Shown piece by piece: positions 33,151 to 41,627 of a stretch of 49,711 nt of DNA. Location of the stretch: contig JAPYSW010000004.1 of NCBI GenBank assembly GCA_029936395.1, positions 1-49,711 of the forward strand, in the 5' to 3' direction. Position 1 is the first letter of the stretch, and each line of letters starts with the position of its first letter. This DNA is from Candidatus Poseidoniia archaeon (lineage in GTDB: Archaea; Thermoplasmatota; Poseidoniia; MGIII; CG-Epi1). Below the pieces are notes generated by a model. That model was not told where the DNA came from and did no database searches. It saw only the letters and a list, made by a program, of their open reading frames with translations. Made by a program: the position numbers and the translations under genes.

Positions 33151-34155
33151 ATGAGTGAAATAACTTTTGATTGGAAACCGGGAATAGAAGAGGTTTGCCT
33201 AAAACTCAAGGGAAAAAAAAGAATTGGAATTCAGGTTCCCGATGGATTAAAAACAAAATCTCATGAAATAGTAACCTTTGTAACTAAACTGACGGATGCC
33301 AAAGTCGTACTCTGGGGTGAACCAACGTATGGCGCTTGTGACTTAGCAGATAGGCCTTTAGAAGAAATTGGAGCAGACGCCCTAATTCATATGGGTCATT
33401 TACCCATGCCTTATCATTCAGAATTCTATGCAATTCCTACTTTTTTTGTTCCCGTAAGACACACCGGAAAACTATCACTTGGGAAAAAGGCAATATTAGA
33501 ATTAAAAAATATACTTCCTCATAAAATTGGAGTCGTTACCACAGCTCAACATCTACATATGATTGATAGTGCAGGAGAAATACTAGAAAAAGAAGGATTT
33601 GATACTAGTGTAACTACTGGTGGTCCAAGATTAGCTGCTGCAGGACAACTTTTAGGTTGTAATTCATCTGCAGCTAGAAAATTAAACGTTGACGGATATC
33701 TATACATTGGAACTGGATTATTTCATCCATTGACTGTCGCTCTCTCAACAGGCAAACCAGTTGCATGCCTAGAACCTCATAATGGTACCGTGACTATAGC
33801 CGATCCTAGGCCTTTCTTGAAGCAGCGATATGCAGCTATGTCTGTAGCTACAGATGCAAAAAGGTGGGCCATACTTTTCTCAAACCAAATTGGGCAAAAA
33901 AGGATAGAATTAGCCGATAAAATTGAAGAATTACTAATTGAAAATGGAAAGGAAACTATTATGATTGGAAGCATGCACCAATCTCATGAACAATTATTGG
34001 GATTGGGAATAGATGCTGCAGTTATTACGGCATGCCCTAGGCTGGCAATTGAAGATGGACCAACATGGCCGATACCATTACTAACAGTTCCAGAAACCCA
34101 AATATTAATGGGGAAAAGGGACCCCGAACCCTATCCTTTTGATGAATTTGCTTGA
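33151..34155 (+). CDS. dph2: Diphthamide biosynthesis protein Dph2
   Basis: A non-classical radical-SAM enzyme that transfers the 3-amino-3-carboxypropyl group from SAM to the conserved histidine of elongation factor 2. The three iron-sulfur Cys are present: YGACDLADR, LGCNSSAA and ITACPRL. N-terminal GIQVPDGLK and the motif YIGTGLFHP are diagnostic. The 334-aa length matches homodimeric archaeal Dph2. A CCTATATC box about 23 nt upstream of ATG 33151 suggests a leaderless mRNA. Confidence 0.96.
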   Translation: MSEITFDWKPGIEEVCLKLKGKKRIGIQVPDGLKTKSHEIVTFVTKLTDAKVVLWGEPTYGACDLADRPLEEIGADALIHMGHLPMPYHSEFYAIPTFFVPVRHTGKLSLGKKAILELKNILPHKIGVVTTAQHLHMIDSAGEILEKEGFDTSVTTGGPRLAAAGQLLGCNSSAARKLNVDGYLYIGTGLFHPLTVALSTGKPVACLEPHNGTVTIADPRPFLKQRYAAMSVATDAKRWAILFSNQIGQKRIELADKIEELLIENGKETIMIGSMHQSHEQLLGLGIDAAVITACPRLAIEDGPTWPIPLLTVPETQILMGKRDPEPYPFDEFA

Positions 34156-34163
34156 AGGTTAAG

Positions 34164-34172
34164 CTATTAAAC
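34164..34172 (+). promoter_or_regulatory. Box A for the TBP gene
   Basis: CTATTAAAC is centred about 25 nt before the GTG at 34193, so TBP itself appears to be expressed from a standard leaderless promoter. Confidence 0.5.
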
Positions 34173-34192
34173 TTGCCTGTTTTGAATAATTT

Positions 34193-34744
34193 GTGAGTAC
34201 CATCAAAGTTGAAAATGTAATTGCCGTATCCCATCTCGGGAAGACACTAGAATTAATCACATTAGCAACAGAGTTACCTAACGCTAGATATTCCAGTTCA
34301 GGTAATCCTTCAGTCATTATTGAAATGGATACTAACAGTTCCAAAAAAGCAGCAGGCGTATTATTCAGTAATGGTAAAGCCTTGATTACAGGTGTAACAA
34401 CTCTGAATGAAGGTAAAAATATCATGATTAAGTTAAAAGAATTAGTAAAAAATGTTGATTCAAAAGTTAGTACAAAAAGAGCTACTAAATTAGAAAACAT
34501 GGTCGTCAAAGAAAATATTGGCAAAATAGTTGATCTAAAAGCTATGGCTTTAGCAATACCTGGTGCTGAATATGACCCACTACGTTTCCAAGGACTAGTA
34601 CTAAGAATGGACAAACCTGATGCTAGTTTTATTATTTTTCAGTCTGGAGTATTAATTGTTACAGATGTCATTAGTGAGGCAAAAGCTAAAAAAGCTTTGA
34701 AAGAATTGAAAATATTCATGACAGAAAGTGGCATTGCTTCATAA
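34193..34744 (+). CDS. tbp: TATA-box binding protein
   Basis: The general archaeal transcription factor that binds box A. The 183-aa protein has the two-fold repeat: half one runs IKVENVIAVSHLGKTLELITLATELPNARY..., half two MVVKENIGKIVDLKAMALAIPGAEYDPLRFQGLVLRMDKP. FIIFQSGVLIVTDV pairs with VLFSNGKALITGV. The C-terminus lacks a long acidic tail. The start is GTG. The stop overlaps the next gene as TAATG. Confidence 0.96.
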   Translation: MSTIKVENVIAVSHLGKTLELITLATELPNARYSSSGNPSVIIEMDTNSSKKAAGVLFSNGKALITGVTTLNEGKNIMIKLKELVKNVDSKVSTKRATKLENMVVKENIGKIVDLKAMALAIPGAEYDPLRFQGLVLRMDKPDASFIIFQSGVLIVTDVISEAKAKKALKELKIFMTESGIAS

Positions 34745-35673
34745 TGAAATATACACGTCTGGAAATACTCAGTAATGCTATTGATATTGCAGTAAAAGAT
34801 TCATGTAACAAGGCTGTCACAGTATCTTTTTCGGGAGGAATTGATTCGACTTTAGTAGCTTTTTTAGCTAAAAAATATTCGGACGTCGAACTTATCGCAG
34901 TGGGAACTCCAAAATCTCATGATTTAGAAGCTGCAAAAACAGCTGCGGAAATGATTGAAATGGATCTTACTATTATTGAGATTGAACCTAAAGAAATGGT
35001 TATCGAGGGGTTTAATATGCAAAAAAAAATTAACCTGAAAGCTATTGAAGTTGAATTCATGTTACCATTTTGGATAGTTGCTAAAAACTCAAATAATCCC
35101 ATATTAATGTGTGGTCAGGGTGCAGATGAATTATTTGGAGGATACGCTAGATTTAGAAAGGAGGGTATTGTGAATGATTTGTCAAAAGAAGTTGATGATT
35201 TAAATAAAAGATTAAAGAACAGAGAAAAGAAAATAGCCGAAATATTTGATTTAGAACTTTCGTGTCCTTATCTTTCAGAAAATGTAGTTGAAGCTGCTAA
35301 TTCCTTTAGTGAAGAAGAACGCATCGGAGATGTCGGTAAAGTTCCACTTAGACAAGCTGCTCAAAAACTGGGATTACCAAAAGAAATTACAGACAGGAAG
35401 AAAAAGGCCGCACAATATGGAAGTGGGAGTCAAAAAGCAATACGAGATATTATTAAACATAAAATTGAATTGGAAATAGTATTTGATTCAAATATTATTG
35501 CTAAATCAGTAGCTAAATCAACTGAACCTGAAAATATAGGTTGGGTTGAAACAAACGTTGTTGATAATAAAATAAAAGCTATTATTAAAGCTGAAAATTT
35601 AGGTAGTTTAAGAGAAGCTACTGAAGATTTTATGGCTTGTATTTCAGTCGCTGAAAAAGTAACTAAACAATAG
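34744..35673 (+). CDS. Asparagine synthase-like ATP-pyrophosphatase domain protein
   Basis: A 309-aa protein with the PP-loop SFSGGIDSTLVAFLA (about residues 27-41) and the conserved CGQGADELFGGYARFRK, the synthetase half of asparagine synthase B. The N-terminal glutaminase domain is absent, so it would use free ammonia or act on another acid. Helix-rich C-terminal region with GRKKKAAQYGSGSQKAI-like basic ATP-site residues. It is coupled to the TBP gene by TAATG, a link also seen as simple packing. The exact substrate is unknown. Confidence 0.85.
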   Translation: MKYTRLEILSNAIDIAVKDSCNKAVTVSFSGGIDSTLVAFLAKKYSDVELIAVGTPKSHDLEAAKTAAEMIEMDLTIIEIEPKEMVIEGFNMQKKINLKAIEVEFMLPFWIVAKNSNNPILMCGQGADELFGGYARFRKEGIVNDLSKEVDDLNKRLKNREKKIAEIFDLELSCPYLSENVVEAANSFSEEERIGDVGKVPLRQAAQKLGLPKEITDRKKKAAQYGSGSQKAIRDIIKHKIELEIVFDSNIIAKSVAKSTEPENIGWVETNVVDNKIKAIIKAENLGSLREATEDFMACISVAEKVTKQ

Positions 35674-35709
35674 AGTAAAGCTAACAAAGACTAACCTTTG
35701 TAACACTCT

Positions 35710-36045
35710 ATGAGTCAAACTTATGCTGAGATGCTAGCAAAAGTAAAAGAATTCCATGATAAGCATGAATTTAGCAAAAAAAAGAATAATGGTCATGATA
35801 TGGCCTATCGAATATTACTAACTATTGAAGAATTAGGTGAATTGGCTGAATGTTTTACAAAAGGAAAACTTCAATCTGAAAAAGCTGAAGAATTAGCAGA
35901 TATTTTGATTCTGACAATAGGTCATGCGATTGCAATGGATGTAGATTTAGAAGCTTCATTCAATGATAAAATGAAAGAGATTATGACTCGACCAGCTATA
36001 AGAGGAGAACTAGGAATTAGAGTTACAAAATACAAACAAAAATAG
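35710..36045 (+). CDS. MazG-like nucleotide pyrophosphohydrolase
   Basis: A 111-aa all-alpha NTP-PPase domain with the metal-binding EELGELAE (ExxE) and the later EELADILILTIG (ExxD) patterns. Single-domain MazG proteins hydrolyse non-canonical or excess nucleotides to the monophosphate and clean the dNTP pool. The length is normal. It stands alone between the asparagine-synthase-like gene and citrate synthase. No clear box A is seen directly upstream. Confidence 0.85.
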   Translation: MSQTYAEMLAKVKEFHDKHEFSKKKNNGHDMAYRILLTIEELGELAECFTKGKLQSEKAEELADILILTIGHAIAMDVDLEASFNDKMKEIMTRPAIRGELGIRVTKYKQK

Positions 36046-36058
36046 CTTGGCAAATACT

Positions 36059-36068
36059 AAATATAATA
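36059..36068 (+). promoter_or_regulatory. Box A for citrate synthase
   Basis: AAATATAATAC-type box centred about 23 nt before the GTG at 36086; it supports that GTG as the true start. Confidence 0.45.
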
Positions 36069-36085
36069 CTCTTTATGTTTAAAAC

Positions 36086-37228
36086 GTGTCTCTACCAAAA
36101 GATAATAAAGATTCAATTGCTGAACCTGTAAAAGGACTCGAAGGTATCGTCGCTGCCGACACTAAATTAAGCTCTGTGAATGGGGAAAAAGGCATTCTAC
36201 GATATTGTGGATATAATATTGATGATCTAGCATTTGATACGACTTTTGAAGAAACCATTTGTTTACTTTACGATACTGAATTGCCAAATAAAGAACGTCT
36301 TGATGAAATGACTAAGAGAATCGGTGAAGCAAGAGTTCTTCCAGAAGAAGTAATAAAAGTAATAACTGAATTGTCTGGTAAAACTTCTCCAATGAGCACA
36401 TTAAGAACTGTAGTCTCAAGTTTAGGACACTTTGAAAAGAATGTTCCTCTAAATGAGTTGCCTCCAAAGGCTTTACGTTTAGTTGGCCAAATATCTACTG
36501 CAGTTGCAATTATACACCGACTTAGAGAAGGACTGCCACTCATTGAAGCAGATCCAAATAGGGGGCATGCTGAAGATTTCTTGCGAATGTTGCATGGAAA
36601 AGAACCAACGAATATCCAAATTCAAGCATTAAACCTTTATCTTATTTTATTAGCAGATCATGGTTTTAATGCATCCACATTCTCAGCTAGAGTAACTGCA
36701 GGAACTCTAGCAAATATGCATTCAGCAATAACTTCGGCAGTTGGAACACTAAGTGGCCCATTACATGGTGGAGCTAATGAAAAGGCTATGGAAATGATTA
36801 TTGAAGTTGGAAAGGTAGAGAATGCCTCTGCTTTTATCGAAAATGCATTGAATACTAAACAAAAAATAATGGGCTTTGGACATCGAGTTTACAAAGTAGA
36901 TGATGCGCGAAAAACACATCTCAAGGGTATGGCTAAAAAACTCTGGGAAGAAAGAGGTGAAATGGAACTTTTTAATGTCTCTGAAGAAATTGAAAAACAA
37001 GTAAAAGCCAGAAAAGAAATTATTACAAATGTTGATTTCTATTCAGCCCCGCTTCTCTATGGACTTGATATCCCTACTGACTTATTCACACCACTTTTTG
37101 CAATGTCAAGAGTGGCTGGCTGGACTGCACATGTATTAGAGCAATATAAGAATAATAGATTAATTAGGCCAAGAGCTAGATATGTTGGAACTATTGATCG
37201 AACTTTTAGACCTATCGAACAGAGATAA
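36086..37228 (+). CDS. gltA: Citrate synthase
   Basis: Condenses acetyl-CoA and oxaloacetate in the TCA cycle. The 380-aa short (archaeal/Gram-positive, type I dimeric) form has the catalytic His pair in LSGPLHGGANE and GFGHRVYK and the Asp in NVDFYSAPLLYGL. The end SRVAGWTAHVLEQ...RPRARY is standard. The start is GTG. Methylcitrate synthase activity cannot be excluded by sequence alone. It probably completes an oxidative TCA cycle, fitting a heterotroph that degrades leucine. Confidence 0.96.
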   Translation: MSLPKDNKDSIAEPVKGLEGIVAADTKLSSVNGEKGILRYCGYNIDDLAFDTTFEETICLLYDTELPNKERLDEMTKRIGEARVLPEEVIKVITELSGKTSPMSTLRTVVSSLGHFEKNVPLNELPPKALRLVGQISTAVAIIHRLREGLPLIEADPNRGHAEDFLRMLHGKEPTNIQIQALNLYLILLADHGFNASTFSARVTAGTLANMHSAITSAVGTLSGPLHGGANEKAMEMIIEVGKVENASAFIENALNTKQKIMGFGHRVYKVDDARKTHLKGMAKKLWEERGEMELFNVSEEIEKQVKARKEIITNVDFYSAPLLYGLDIPTDLFTPLFAMSRVAGWTAHVLEQYKNNRLIRPRARYVGTIDRTFRPIEQR

Positions 37229-37272
37229 TTTATACAAAGACATTAAAACGGGTACATTTCTCATCAATAGTT

Positions 37273-37848
37273 ATGATTTCCATCGAAGAAGCTAGAGAAG
37301 CAATTCGAAATGGGGAAATTGTGATTTATCCAACTGACACAGTCTTAGGAATGGGATGTGACCCATTTAATCAAACGGCAGTTGACAAACTTTTTGAAAT
37401 TAAGGGAAAACAAAGTGATGGTCTCAGTATTATGTTAAATAATAAAAAAGAAATTTATAATTATTGTGAAGTAAATAAGAAATACGAAAAGATTATTTCA
37501 GATTTCCTACCAGGCCCTATAACTCTCATAATGAAATCTAAAAAGAAATTTGCAAAAGGAGTTACTAAAAATGGAAATATTGCAATAAGAATACCATTGA
37601 ATAAAACGGCAAATGATTTGGCAAAAGATAAACCAGTCATAACTACAAGTGCGAATATTCATGGTGAAAAAATTGCAGCGAATATAAAAGAGGCTAAGAA
37701 CATCTTTCAAAATAATTGTTATTATTTAGATGGAGATAAACCAACAAATATTGAATCTACTATCATTGATTTATCGAAAGACAGACCCGAAATAAGACGT
37801 ATTGGTGCTTTATACTCAACTATTCTGGAGGGTATGTTTGAATTCTGA
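37273..37848 (+). CDS. Threonylcarbamoyl-AMP synthase (Sua5/YrdC family)
   Basis: First step of tRNA t6A37 modification: makes threonylcarbamoyl-AMP from Thr, bicarbonate and ATP. The 191-aa YrdC domain shows VIYPTDTVLGMGCDPF, KGKQSDGLSIML, FLPGPITLIM and KPVITTSANIHG. It lacks the C-terminal Sua5 extension. Its end overlaps the methionine aminopeptidase start by 11 nt (with TTG 37838). Confidence 0.93.
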   Translation: MISIEEAREAIRNGEIVIYPTDTVLGMGCDPFNQTAVDKLFEIKGKQSDGLSIMLNNKKEIYNYCEVNKKYEKIISDFLPGPITLIMKSKKKFAKGVTKNGNIAIRIPLNKTANDLAKDKPVITTSANIHGEKIAANIKEAKNIFQNNCYYLDGDKPTNIESTIIDLSKDRPEIRRIGALYSTILEGMFEF

Positions 37849-38728
37849 TGAAATCGAAAAATGGAGGCAAGCTGGTAACCTAGCCAGTGAAGCTTTACAG
37901 TTCGGAAAGAGTATAATTGAAGAGAAAAAATCAATGTTGGAAATTACCGAAGAAATAGAAAATTATGTAAGAGATAAAGGAGGTGAATTGGCATTTCCAA
38001 CTAATTTAGCAATTAATAATGTTGGAGCACATTGGACTCCGTCAAGTAAAAGTGAAGACTCGTTTTGTAAAGGTGATTTAGTCAAACTTGATGTCGGAGT
38101 GCACATTGAAGGATATATTGGAGATAATGCATTAACTATAGAAATTGGCACTGATAAGTATAGAAAAATGATAGAGGCTTCACGTGAGGCTCTCAATAAA
38201 GCTGTGGAGATTGCTGCAGCTGGAATAAGTGTTGGAGTTATTGGTCATGCCGTACAAGAAACAATTGAAAGATATGGATATAGACCTATTGCTAATTTGA
38301 CAGGGCACAAAATAAAGAGATACAATTTACATAGTGGAGTTTCCATCCCCAGTGTAAGAGAAAGAGGTGGACCAGTTCTAAAAACTGGAGATATCGTAGC
38401 TATAGAACCATTTGTGACTGATGGGGCTGGAAGAGTAGGCGGTAAGAGAAATTCAAATATATATCATCTAAGACAGGTTCGTAATATCCGTGATCAAAAA
38501 GCAAGCGAATTAATGATGGAAATACAGAATAGATACAACGGTTTACCATTTGCTGAAAGATGGTTACACGCATTCCAAAAAGACGCGATAAAAAATTTAC
38601 AGAAACTCATGAGAGCAGGAATAGTTTCCTATTATCCTGTTTTAGATGAATTAGGTAAAGGCATGGTAGCCCAATCTGAACACACACTGATGATAACTAG
38701 TAGTGGGAATGAGGTTTTGACTAAATGA
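37838..38728 (+). CDS. map: Methionine aminopeptidase, type II
   Basis: Removes the initiator Met from new proteins. Metal ligands are visible: Asp in VKLDVGVHIEGYIGDNA (two), His in NLTGHKIKRYNLHSG, Glu in AIEPFVTDG and Glu in AQSEHTLMI. The type II insertion before the last ligand is present. The chosen start is TTG 37838 (MNSDEIEKW), because homologues begin just before the EIEKWRQAG segment. Upstream in-frame TTG/GTG codons lie deep in the Sua5 frame. The next gene overlaps by 4 nt (ATGA). Confidence 0.94.
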   Translation: MNSDEIEKWRQAGNLASEALQFGKSIIEEKKSMLEITEEIENYVRDKGGELAFPTNLAINNVGAHWTPSSKSEDSFCKGDLVKLDVGVHIEGYIGDNALTIEIGTDKYRKMIEASREALNKAVEIAAAGISVGVIGHAVQETIERYGYRPIANLTGHKIKRYNLHSGVSIPSVRERGGPVLKTGDIVAIEPFVTDGAGRVGGKRNSNIYHLRQVRNIRDQKASELMMEIQNRYNGLPFAERWLHAFQKDAIKNLQKLMRAGIVSYYPVLDELGKGMVAQSEHTLMITSSGNEVLTK

Positions 38729-40548
38729 AGGACTCTGAAGTAAAAAAACGACTAGATAAAGTCATAAACTCTCCAATGTTACAAATAAATATTCTTGCAG
38801 CTTTAACGGGAGCTTTTGCAGCAGTTGTAACCTGGATATTCATAAATTTAACTAATATGATCAAAGAATTCTTCTATGGAAATAGTTTTGTGAATCATTC
38901 ATTGAGAAGTACTGATAATGAATGGTTGATTATTTTCATACCGGCTTTAGGTGGATTGATTGCAGGTCTAATTATTGAGTATGGATCAAAAGATGCAAAA
39001 GGTGCAGGTGTACCAATCGTAATGGAAGCTGTAGCTTTTAAACAAGCTAGATTAAGTGCAAAAAAAGCAGTTGCTAAATTCTTTGCTTCAGCTGCAAGTA
39101 TTGGTACTGGAATGTCATTAGGGCGTGTTGGACCAATGATTGTTATTTCCTCAACTATAGGCTCCGAAATCGGGCAACGAACCGGTAAAACTGTAGAAGA
39201 AACAAGAACTATCATTGGCTGTGGAGCTGCAAGTGCAATTACTGCTGCATTCAATGCCCCTTTAGGAGGAGTTCTATTTGCAATCGAATTAATTTTAGCT
39301 GAACTCAAAACTAGATCATTTATTCCAATTGTAATTGCCGCAGTAATAGCTACTGCAGTGACTCGAAGTTTAGCTGGAGATGTTGCTGCATTTGATAAGA
39401 TACCACACTATACTCTGGGTTCTCCGATTGAATATCCATTCTATATAATTCTGGGTTTAGTAATAGGTTTAGCGGCTTCTATTTTTATAAAATTAATGAA
39501 CTTTGTGGAAGATAATATTGAAAATATTAAAGGAATACCCGTTCCATTAAGGACCTGCTTAGGAGGGCTTTGTGTTGGGCTAATTGCACTTTCTTTTCCA
39601 CATGTGCTAGGAAATGGTTTTGATGTAACTTCTGATTTAATATCATTAGATCCAGATAATTCTGATGGACTTATAATCGGAGAAAGTTTCCCAGTTGATA
39701 CTGACATTAGTTCCGGAATCGCTAGTCTATTACTTTTTATATTATCTATTATGGCGCTAAAAATAATTGCTACGTCTATATCTATTGGAAGTGGAGGATC
39801 AGGCGGTATATTTACGCCTAGCTTGTTCATTGGCGCTGCAATTGGCGCAGGACTAGGATTAGTCCTTTATGACTTCGGTATTGTAAGTCATCCTGGTGCT
39901 TTTGCATTAGTCGGAATGGCTGCCTTCGTAGCTTCGATGACACGTGCAACCTTAACGGCAATTGTGCTTTTATTTGAAATGACAGCCACTTATGAAATAA
40001 TACTACCATTAATGTTATCGTGTGTTGTCGCAGATGCCGTATGTTATGTAATTTCTGAACATTCTTTTTACACCTCCAAATTAGCTCGAAGGGGTTTCCA
40101 TATTGATTTAGGAGCTGGACAAGATTTAATGAGAATGATAGAAGTCAAAGAAGCCATGTCTGAAGAAGTTCTAACCATTAAACCAGATCGGCCTTTAGAA
40201 GTGGCTCTACAAATGATAGAAGATACAGGACATATGAGTTTACCAGTTCTAAATGAAAATGGTGAATTATATGGAATAATAACCTGGTCTGATATACATG
40301 AAGCTGCAGTTAAACATGAAAGGCATCTAACTGTAAAAGATTATTGTGTAACTGATTTGATTACGATTACTCAACGAGAAACCTTAGCTCAAGCATTAGA
40401 TTCATTGAGTTACAAAGAAATAAGCCATTTACCTGTTGTCAGTAAAGCTGATAACAAAAAATTGATAGGAATTATTACTAAAGGAGACATCATAAAGGCT
40501 TACAACAGGCATAGATTAGGCAGTCAAAAGACAAGTTGGCAAGGATAA
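38725..40548 (+). CDS. CLC-family chloride channel/transporter with CBS pair, lacking both key glutamates
   Basis: A 607-aa membrane protein with the CLC core (about residues 20-445) and two CBS domains (about 475-590). Selectivity segments are clear: GMSLGRVGPMIVIS, and GSGGSGGIFTPSLFIGAAIG. In CLC-ec1-like exchangers the first reads GREGP with gating Glu148; here it is Val135, as in mammalian CLC-K. The proton-path Glu203 also seems absent: the FAIELILAEL segment aligns Glu188 with Glu202 and Leu189 with Glu203. This predicts a channel-like, proton-uncoupled anion pathway. It is coupled to map by ATGA. Confidence 0.93.
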   Translation: MKDSEVKKRLDKVINSPMLQINILAALTGAFAAVVTWIFINLTNMIKEFFYGNSFVNHSLRSTDNEWLIIFIPALGGLIAGLIIEYGSKDAKGAGVPIVMEAVAFKQARLSAKKAVAKFFASAASIGTGMSLGRVGPMIVISSTIGSEIGQRTGKTVEETRTIIGCGAASAITAAFNAPLGGVLFAIELILAELKTRSFIPIVIAAVIATAVTRSLAGDVAAFDKIPHYTLGSPIEYPFYIILGLVIGLAASIFIKLMNFVEDNIENIKGIPVPLRTCLGGLCVGLIALSFPHVLGNGFDVTSDLISLDPDNSDGLIIGESFPVDTDISSGIASLLLFILSIMALKIIATSISIGSGGSGGIFTPSLFIGAAIGAGLGLVLYDFGIVSHPGAFALVGMAAFVASMTRATLTAIVLLFEMTATYEIILPLMLSCVVADAVCYVISEHSFYTSKLARRGFHIDLGAGQDLMRMIEVKEAMSEEVLTIKPDRPLEVALQMIEDTGHMSLPVLNENGELYGIITWSDIHEAAVKHERHLTVKDYCVTDLITITQRETLAQALDSLSYKEISHLPVVSKADNKKLIGIITKGDIIKAYNRHRLGSQKTSWQG

Positions 40549-40593
40549 TGAGAGTGAAACAAGCTTTTAATTGATTACTATAAATACCGATAA

Positions 40594-40722
40594 ATGTCTC
40601 CAGATGACAACGAGTCTGAAATAGCACTTGGGAATGGTTCTTCAAACAGAAGAGCAAAGAGTTCTCCAACACTTTTTAGCCTCTTTGAAAAAGTGGTAGA
40701 CATCGTTAAAAAATATTGGTAA
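40594..40722 (+). CDS. 42-aa small protein
   Basis: An ORF from ATG 40594 to TAA 40722. A CTTTTAATT box is centred about 26 nt upstream, the standard spacing here. The product is MSPDDNESEIALGNG... with an Arg/Lys-Ser middle and a hydrophobic end LFSLFEKVVDIVKKYW, an amphipathic helix that could bind membrane or protein. It lies 4 bp before the SAP-domain gene. Real gene status rests only on promoter spacing and packing. Confidence 0.45.
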   Translation: MSPDDNESEIALGNGSSNRRAKSSPTLFSLFEKVVDIVKKYW

Positions 40723-40726
40723 AAAT

Positions 40727-41626
40727 ATGGCTTGGTTCGGCGGAAAGAAAAAAGCAAAAAGAAGACCTCCTGTCTTGGAGCCTGTAGGAGTACCTGCAGT
40801 TCAGGCAGTGGCACAACCTGCAGTTAACCAAATGGCTGCACCTGCTGTAATTCAAGCAACGCCGGCGATACAACCTATCGTTGAAATTGCACCTGTTGGA
40901 GTTACAGCTGATAACAATGTGATGGTCACTACTGATTCAGTTCCAGTATCGGCAGTTCCAGGAACTGTAGGATGGGAAAAAAAGAGTGAAAAACCATTAA
41001 TGGACATCCATAAACGATTAGATCATATGATGGATTCAAAAGGCAAAAGTTTAGAGGACAGATACAAAGATAGATTTGGAGATAAACTACCGAAATCTGT
41101 TACGACTGATTCTGCCCGTAAAGAATATAATGAAAATAAAGCTAAAGATACAGATAAACCAAATATTGTCTTTAAACCAAGATCAAAACTTAAACTTACT
41201 CCAAAAAATAAAAGTAAAACAGTAATTGAGAAAAAAACTGATACGAAGACTAAAGTCGAAGTAAAAGAAGACTCAACTGGTATTAGCAGTAAAATAGGTG
41301 ATGGGATTAAATCAGGTAGTGCTAAAACTAAATCTGCAATTGGTAGTGCTGGAGCTGCGGTTGGACGTGGTGCTGGAGCTGTAAAATCGGGAATTGGCCG
41401 AGGTGCTGGAGCTGTAAAATCAGGAATTGGAAGTGGAGCATCACGAATTATGGGATTATTCAAAAAAAGCGAAACTGAAAAAGTATCGACAAAAAAAACT
41501 TCCAAACCAAATAAAGCTAAGAAAAGTTATAGCTCAATGAAATTAACTGAATTAAAAGCTGAATTAAAGAAAAAAGGACTAAAAACTTCAGGTAAGAAAG
41601 CTGACTTAATCGCAAGATTAAAATAA
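40727..41626 (+). CDS. Low-complexity basic protein with C-terminal SAP DNA-binding domain
   Basis: A 299-aa protein: a basic N-terminus (MAWFGGKKKAKRR), an Ala/Pro/Val-rich stretch (about 15-85), a charged Lys-rich middle, a Gly/Ala-rich repeat region (GRGAGAVKSGI units, about 213-245), then Lys-rich linker and a SAP motif (SMKLTELKAELKKKGLKTSG, about 268-299). SAP domains bind AT-rich DNA in chromatin organisers and repair proteins. The composition resembles a nucleoid or linker-histone-like tail protein. Partners and exact function are unknown. Confidence 0.75.
   Translation: MAWFGGKKKAKRRPPVLEPVGVPAVQAVAQPAVNQMAAPAVIQATPAIQPIVEIAPVGVTADNNVMVTTDSVPVSAVPGTVGWEKKSEKPLMDIHKRLDHMMDSKGKSLEDRYKDRFGDKLPKSVTTDSARKEYNENKAKDTDKPNIVFKPRSKLKLTPKNKSKTVIEKKTDTKTKVEVKEDSTGISSKIGDGIKSGSAKTKSAIGSAGAAVGRGAGAVKSGIGRGAGAVKSGIGSGASRIMGLFKKSETEKVSTKKTSKPNKAKKSYSSMKLTELKAELKKKGLKTSGKKADLIARLK
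41363..41428 (+). repeat. Two tandem 33-bp repeats (11 aa each) in the SAP protein
   Basis: Positions 41363-41395 and 41396-41428 differ at only a few bases and encode GRGAGAVKSGI twice; a diverged third copy (GSGASRIMG) follows. The third-position changes are mostly silent, implying selection for the Gly/Ala/Lys peptide or recent duplication. Confidence 0.8.
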
Positions 41627-41627
41627 A

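Noticed and set aside
40578-40814. 78-aa antisense frame across the 42-aa gene and SAP gene start
   Set aside because: It overlaps two better-placed plus-strand starts and has no recognisable domain or box A.
41023-41505. 160-aa antisense frame with a Pro/Ala repeat
   Set aside because: It mirrors the Gly/Ala repeat of the SAP protein on the opposite strand; no independent coding evidence.
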